The position numbers were made by a program, and so were the translations under genes. Below, in pieces: positions 56,741 through 64,000 of a stretch of 64,000 nt of DNA; the first letter of the stretch is position 1, and every line of letters starts with the position of its first letter. This stretch comes from Zopfochytrium polystomum (Eukaryota; Chytridiomycota; Chytridiomycetes; Chytridiales; Chytridiaceae), in assembly GCA_025765615.1 (NCBI GenBank), contig JAIVFJ010000154.1, positions 1 to 64,000 of the forward strand, given 5' to 3'. The notes beneath the pieces are model-generated. The model saw only the letters and a list, made by a program, of their open reading frames with translations, was not told the DNA's origin and did not search any database.

Positions 56741-57282
56741 ACTCGAAGGGAGGATTGTGAGTGGATGGATTCAGGGGTGCCTTCGGGCTGGAAAACTTGG
56801 GGGGAAGAAATGAGCAGACAGTCTGGACGGTTCTAATTGGATGGATGGTTCACATTTGTTCTTAATCTCTGTTTATTTTTGTTTTTTTTTTATTTTCCGT
56901 TTCGGTGTGCCTCTCTCCGTTGACACGCGTCGCGTAGCGAGGTAAGCGGTGCCCGAAAAAAAAAAAAAAAAAAAAGTTTGCTTTGGAGAAGACACACCAT
57001 GTTCGACGAACAAAAGATATTTCAATCAATCAAAGAAAAACGTTGCTGGAGAAATCAAAAGGAACAACGACAACGAGGGGGCGAAAGAAAAAAGTTACAC
57101 TGGGACTCGATTGCGGAGAGACATGGGTTGCGTGGAAGAGGGTTCGGCAGCAGGATAAGCAAGACCAAAAGAAATCAGAGTGGGTTAGGGGTGGGTGGCT
57201 GCGGGTCTGCCCGGTCTACCAAAAGAGCACGTTGGTACTACAGATAGGTGACGGCGCAACCAGAGCCAGAAGTCACACGAAC
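56741..57282. other. Intergenic between convergent dynein and sulfhydrylase genes
   Basis: Holds both 3' flanks. A runs at 56957-56975 and T-rich stretches at about 56871-56895 are probable polyadenylation regions. No gene is seen. Confidence 0.5.
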
Positions 57283-58879
<1,597 letters not shown>

Positions 58880-60124
58880 GGCTGGGGGCGGGCAGGAAGG
58901 GGGGGGTAGGAGTTGCAGGGGCACGTCGACGAGGACGGTGAAGGCGCGCGCGGGAAGGGAGTCGAGCGACGAGTGGGTGAGTGAGCGAGTTTGAGCGAGA
59001 GAAGCGACGACGGGTGTGTGACCTCGCTATTTATTGATTGATTGGGATTGATTGATTCTTTTTTCTTTTTTTTTTTTTTTTCTTTTTCCTTTTTGAACTG
59101 TTCCCCCCGCTCAAGAAGTCGCAATTTGGCGGGTCTCTCTCCTCATCCTTGAATCGCGACGAGCGGACAGAGACAGAGAGAGAGAGAGAGAGACAGAGAG
59201 AGAGAGGAGAGAAAAAGAGATGTGAGCCAAGAGAGAGAGAGAGAGACCGCGCCAGACAGAGCCGGCCCCGCAATGCGCAAAGAATCGCACCATCGCGAGC
59301 CGCAGCGATTGGCCAGCGCGGCAAATTCAATACTAAAACCGGCTTACTCAACAATGTAATTGAATCACCGATCGCGGAGGGCACGTGTGTGTGCGTGTGG
59401 TGCGTATGACTGGCCGCACATTTCATCGTGTGTTCATGCTACCATCTACCTATTATGGCGACACTGCACACAATCCAGTCAGTCGCCGCGCATCCCTTTC
59501 CTCTTCCACCATTCATATACATCTCCCCCTCCCCTTCCCCCACAATAAAAAGGATGAAAAAAGCACGTTTCATGGTATCCCCAAAAAAAGGGCATCCTCC
59601 TTTGTTTAAAAAGCAAGAGCATCCCCCTTCTTGTCCGGCCGATGCAAACACACACACTCACACACACACAACACACACAACTCAGGAGCAAGAAAGAGCG
59701 AGTAGGAACAACGCTGTCGATAAATGGAGAGAAAAAAAAAATAGAAATAGGCGAAAACACAAGACGTGAACATGGACACGACGGGGGTGGGACAAACAAC
59801 TCGAAAAAAGACGTGAGCGGGAAAAAAACAACACATGAAACTAACAAAATGGGTAAGCGTGAATCAATCAATCGAATGCGGCCTCTTTCATCCACACCAT
59901 CACAATTCAAGCAGGAAGGGCCGGGAGAGGAAAAAGCTAAAGGGGAAAGAGAGGAGGGAGGGCGAGAGTAGGAGAGATAAAGCGACTCGGGTGAGCCACA
60001 CAGAAATGATGGGGTGAGTGAGAGCTAGCTGACGCTGCAAACGTGGGGGGAAAAAAGAAAAACAAAGTGACAGGAAAACTAAACAAGCATCCACATGAAA
60101 AAATAAACACCACTAGGAAACCGA
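58880..60124. other. Intergenic, repeat-rich
   Basis: No gene is seen. It contains T-rich sequence at 59057-59100, an interrupted (GA)n tract from about 59170 to 59250, and (CA)n at about 59645-59680. The left end is the sulfhydrylase promoter. Confidence 0.5.
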
Positions 60125-62632
60125 TCAGCCGAGCCAGCTCCACCGGAACGACGCCGCAGACGCAGATGACGCCATCGCACTCGCGCCGAGTCCGCTGACG
60201 TTGCCGCTGCTGCCACCAGTCTTTTTCCGGCGGCCAAACGCACCGCCCCCCGCCTCGGCGCTCGCGTTCACACCGGCACCGGCACCGGCAGCAGACGGCG
60301 ACGAAAGGGACGCCAGCGACGACGTCGACGTCGGCTTGGACGAGACCAGGCCAGGAAGCGAACCCGTCGAGTCGATCCGAGACGTGCGGGGTGCAGCCGT
60401 CGCCGTGCCTCCGGTGCCTCCGCTGCCCGCTCCCGTGGCGGTTCCCGTCGACGACGACGACGACGTCGGCGTCGACGACGCGGGCCGCAAGGATTGAAGC
60501 GTCCGGCCCTGGTTCGAACCGCCCCGCTGCAAATCCTCGCCTCCGCCGGCTCCCGGTGCCCCACGCGTGCGCGACACGTTGCGGCCGGCAACCAAGACGA
60601 GACCGTCGTCGTCTTCCTCGTCGTCGTCCTCGTCTCCGTCGTCTCCCCGACGCCCGGACCGCGGCCGCCGTCGTTCACTTTGGGAGACAGAGGCTTCCGT
60701 CCGAGCTTCAGCGTCAGCAGTGGCGGCAGCAGCATCGCCAGTGCCGCTCTCCGCCCGGCCTCCGTCAACGGCTTCCACGTCGTCTTCTTCTTCCTCGTCG
60801 ACAGCCCCAACAGACTCACGCACGGAAGATGTGTCCGAAACGGACAGAACTCGGCGAACTGCAGACCATCGCCTCGCGGCTCTTCCGCTGCCGGTGGCCA
60901 TGCCAGCAAGGGACACACGACTGCCCGCAGACATCCAGGCGAACAGGGCCGGCGGTGACGTCGCTACACTCGAAGATGGCGAGGTTGAGAGGAGGCTGGA
61001 CGTGCTAGTGTGGCTGCTGCTCATCATGGCCGCGCTGTGAGAGGCATGAATGCCCGCCGATGACGACAGCGACGAAGAAGATGACGCAGTGCTTCCGCGT
61101 TGGCTTCTCCGCTTGAGCAACGACGAGATGGAAGATGACGAACCCGCCGAGGGCACAGGGCGAGGCGCAGACCGATGATAGGGGAAGGGTGCTGACGAAA
61201 GAGGCGACGATGCTGAGCCAGCGTTGTGCAGCATGACCGAGGAACGAGAGTTGATTCTCGAACCCCGCATTCCGAAGCGGTTCGAAGGAATCGGCAGGCC
61301 GTCCGACACTTCCTCGTCCTCCTCCGTTGCCGCCGCGTTCGCAGCCGCAATGGCCGCCGCTGCTGACGAGTTGGTGGCAGATGCCACGCGACGGAGCAAA
61401 ATTGATGAGCCGCCGCTGGGGTCAGAAATAAGAGACCGAGATAACGGTGATGTGCCCGTAAAGCCGCCAGCGGAAGCGACACCCGGGAACGCGATGACCG
61501 GCGGAACGGAAGCAGCGGACGTTGATGCTGACGCCGACAGTGAAGACGAAAGGAGGGAGGTGGCTGAGGTGACTGATGAGGACGGAAGGGGAGGCCGTTG
61601 CGATGGAGGTGGCGGTGGCGAGGTTGGCGGTGACACAAGGAACGCGCCACCCGCGCGAGCTGGGATTGGCACGGGCAGGCTGGAGTGACGCTTCGCATCG
61701 GTAGCTGTTGCAGTGGAAATGCTTTCCGATGCGGTGGACTCATCTTCGGAGCGGGCGGCAAGTGTTGGTGAGGAGGATGGCGAGGAGGTAGGCGAGGAAG
61801 GGACGGCTGTCGGAACGCACTCCAGAACAGCCTCTACGGCTTGCTCGTGTGTCACAGTGAGCTCGAACCCAATAAGGAACAGGAATTGCCGTTCCATGAG
61901 GTTGAGTTCAGCAAGAGAAAAGAGTCGGCGCGCGCTGACAGGTGTGGCACAAACGGACGAAGGCGACACAGAGGAGGTCGGTTGGGCAGGCGGTACGGTG
62001 CTGCTCCACTGTTTGTTCTTGATTGGCGGGTCTTGAAGGAATTTTGTCGCGACGAGAAGCGCCGCAAGGCAGATGCGATGAGCCGTGCAGTACATTCCTG
62101 TCAAATCACGAGAAGGGGAACAAGATTAAAAGGGAGCCTTCCGCTTTGACGTACGCGTGAAATGAAGTCACACGGCAAGTCTCACCTTTCGCTGTTGGCG
62201 GCAGTTTTCGCCGCAGTCTCTCCAGGTACACCAGCGTTGTGACAAGCACGGAACGTCTGGTGATGCTCGTGTCGGGGTGGTGCCGGGAACGCCTGGGTGG
62301 GTCCCCGACTGCACGTTCCACGAATTCGCGCATTGGTGGGACGGGGGTAGAGGTGGCGGTGGGAGGGCCACAGTTAATGACCCGCGAGGCTGATGTGGCG
62401 ATAGCATCTGAAATAGGCGAGGCGTTTTCGCGTTTAGGGGTTTAGGGGTTGTAGGGGTTGTGGCAAACGGTCATATGGTCGTCCGGAAAGGATAGTTGCG
62501 GGTTGGGGCTTGTCAGTGGCACGTGAAAACAAAAAGAAGGGCTAGGGGCTCACCAAGGATGAGATGCTCCGAGTTGTAGTTGTCGTTATGGGAGGGCGCC
62601 AGAAGCGCCTCCAAAGGAACTGCAAGCGCCAT
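60125..62632 (-). CDS. Pho80-like (Pcl-type) cyclin with a long Ser-rich tail
   Basis: Cyclins of this group partner Pho85-type kinases. Exon 1 (62632 to about 62553) begins MALAVPLEALLAPSHNDNYNSEH. Exon 2 (about 62408-62187) carries DAIATSASRVINCG, REFVERAVGDPP and SVLVTTLVYLERLRRKLPPT. Exon 3 starts about 62097 with MYCTAHRICLAALLVATKFLQDPPIKNKQWSS, a P/S insertion, then FSLAELNLMERQFLFLIGFELTVTHEQ, the end of the cyclin fold. Those blocks match the PHO80/PCL cyclin pattern (RF/I..LV..LYLERL; HR.LL..L..A.KF..D). The last 530 residues are low-complexity and Ser-rich, with acidic patches such as EDDDEEDDD and many SP/TP sites, an unusually long tail for this family (yeast Pho80 has about 290 residues). 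The tail could be a target for Pho85-type phosphorylation; this is inference. Confidence 0.78.
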
Positions 62633-63095
62633 TAATGGAAGCTGTCAAGGAGATGGGGGGATGTATCCAACGTGGCAGAGCACGATCGCAACGAATGCGC
62701 TGACTCTGTACTCGGGCCGCCGATCTTGGTTGGGGGGGAACTGCGAACGAAATAAGGCCTTCAAAGCGTCGAGAGACTGCGAGATTGTCCACGGAAGCGA
62801 AAACAGCAAGCTGAGGAAGAGGCCGTAAGCTGAGGAAGTGGGTTTCTGGGGCCGATCAACGTTCAGGCAGGTGGGATGCTTTGAGGGAGGAGGAGGTCGG
62901 AACCGCGGAGTGGCCCTCGACTGAGTGCTTGTGTTTGAGGTGGGATCGTGGGGCGCACCAGGTTGTGTCAATCACACGACGTATTTTCGAGCTGGTGGGG
63001 AAGCGATGCGATGGGGGGGTGGGTGGGTTGTTCTCGCGGCGATGCGGCCAAGAACGCGGATGAGGGTAGAGGCCGACGCTTCTTTGAGTGGGAGA

Positions 63096-63131
<36 letters not shown>

Positions 63132-64000
63132 CCGGGAATGGTAAAAGAAATGGGAGGGGGGTTTGGCCGAGATAGAGGCGCCGCCACGGGCTGTGTGTGT
63201 GTGTGTGTGTGTGTGTGCTGGGGCCGGCGGGGTGCCCCTTTTGCACTCCACAGCTGTCTGTCTGTCTCTAACCCTCTCAAGCTCTACGTTCTCTGTCTGT
63301 CAGGCTCTCTGTCTCTCTGTCTCTTTCTCTCTCAACTGTCTATCTCTCTATCACACCTCTTTGTTTGTTCAATATTAATATCTATCTCTGTTGATTCCCT
63401 CTTCTGGACTGCTATCTCCGGACAAAGTGGAGACAGACAGACGGACAGACAGATAGACAGACAGATAGACAGACAGGATAATCTGATAGGCGGTGGTGAG
63501 AAATCCTTGACGAAGAACAAAAATTAAAGCAAATGCTTGCTTGACCTTGAGAAGGGCAGAGAGACAGACCCGAAACAGCTCAAGACAGAGAGAGAGAGAG
63601 GGACCAGGCCCGCTATCCGCTGCAGCTGATTCGTCCAAGATAAACGTAACTAAACCAATTCGGACGTGACAAAAAAAAAAACAAAAAATAATAATAATAA
63701 TAGGAAATGGAAAATGGAAAAGGAAATGTAGTGAGTGAGTGACGCACGATCTGGAGGAGACAAAAATGTCCTGATGGACGAGATAGAACAAGCCGAAATT
63801 CACAACGCGACTGCTGCCTGTTTTGCACGTGGAGGAGTCCTCCCAGCCAGTAATAGCGATGCTTCTTCAAATGCGCTAGTCTCTCGCACGAGGGTAATGA
63901 CGGGTACTGCTGCACTGCTGCTGCTGCTGCTTCTGCTGCTGCTCGGCGCTGTCTTGCAGGCTGCGATGGGAGGCCGACGCGGCTAATGCGTGCGGGAGGG
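62633..64000. other. Repeat-rich right edge
   Basis: No gene is clear. Tracts seen: (GA)n at about 63088-63130, (GT)n at about 63192-63218, CTGT/CTCT repeats 63253-63360, a (GACA/GATA)n array at about 63433-63476, (AAT)n at about 63687-63702 and (CTG)n at about 63908-63940. A plus-strand frame from 63757 ends in a leucine run encoded by the CTG repeat and is not convincing as a gene. Confidence 0.5.
63433..63476 (+). repeat. (GACA/GATA)n tetranucleotide array
   Basis: Consecutive ACAG, ATAG and ACGG units, about eleven in all, form a mixed tetranucleotide microsatellite. Confidence 0.85.

Noticed and set aside
63433..63476. Possible CRISPR-like array
   Set aside because: The units are four-base microsatellite repeats without spacers.
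63757..63986. Small membrane protein with a leucine run at the right edge
   Set aside because: The leucines come from a CTG microsatellite; there is no other sign of coding.

Overview
The window reads as nuclear DNA of a flagellated, early-diverging (chytrid-like) fungus. Genes are split by many short introns of about 50-100 bases with GT..AG ends, coding DNA is GC-rich, and intergenic DNA is full of (GA)n, (GT)n and homopolymer tracts. Several families are typically fungal (ACS and monocarboxylate-type MFS transporters, secreted intradiol dioxygenases, a Pho80-like cyclin, O-acetylhomoserine sulfhydrylase). An axonemal dynein intermediate chain (DNAI4/WDR78 type) and an Abl-interactor of the SCAR/WAVE complex are expected only in lineages that keep cilia and crawling machinery. 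Species cannot be named from the sequence.

Layout. 0.4-13.2 kb: what looks like a catabolic cluster: class II ketose-bisphosphate aldolase, RpiB-type isomerase, divergent DhaK-DhaL kinase, an erythronate-dehydrogenase-like SDR and a divergent ACS-family transporter. A tyrosine-recombinase (Crypton-like) gene at 5.8-8.8 kb sits inside it. The set resembles four-carbon (erythrulose/tetronate) utilisation pathways; the substrate is inferred. 14.4-22.0 kb: a membrane-anchored protein with a VHL-like beta domain, a GFA/CENP-V-type protein and a membrane protein with SGS-rich (DUF4097-like) extracellular repeats. 22.4-26.5 kb: a giant sugar-nucleotide epimerase/glycosyltransferase fusion broken by one in-frame TAG. 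26.9-30.1 kb: an M20 peptidase and a monocarboxylate-type MFS transporter. 30.4-33.1 kb: a many-exon membrane protein and a decayed copy of one of its exons. 33.7-39.7 kb: three intradiol dioxygenase paralogues, two of them with broken frames. 40.5-44.1 kb: the meiotic axis protein Hop1 (HORMA, zinc finger, winged helix). 45.6-56.7 kb: Abi, folylpolyglutamate synthase, LETM1-like protein and the axonemal dynein intermediate chain. 57.3-62.6 kb: O-acetylhomoserine sulfhydrylase and a Pho80-like cyclin. The last 1.4 kb is mostly simple repeats.

A recurring technical or biological theme: in at least seven otherwise well-conserved genes the reading frame is restored only by skipping a single base, almost always in the same direction (one extra base). 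Residual long-read insertion errors are the simplest explanation, so frames near the listed positions should be treated with care.
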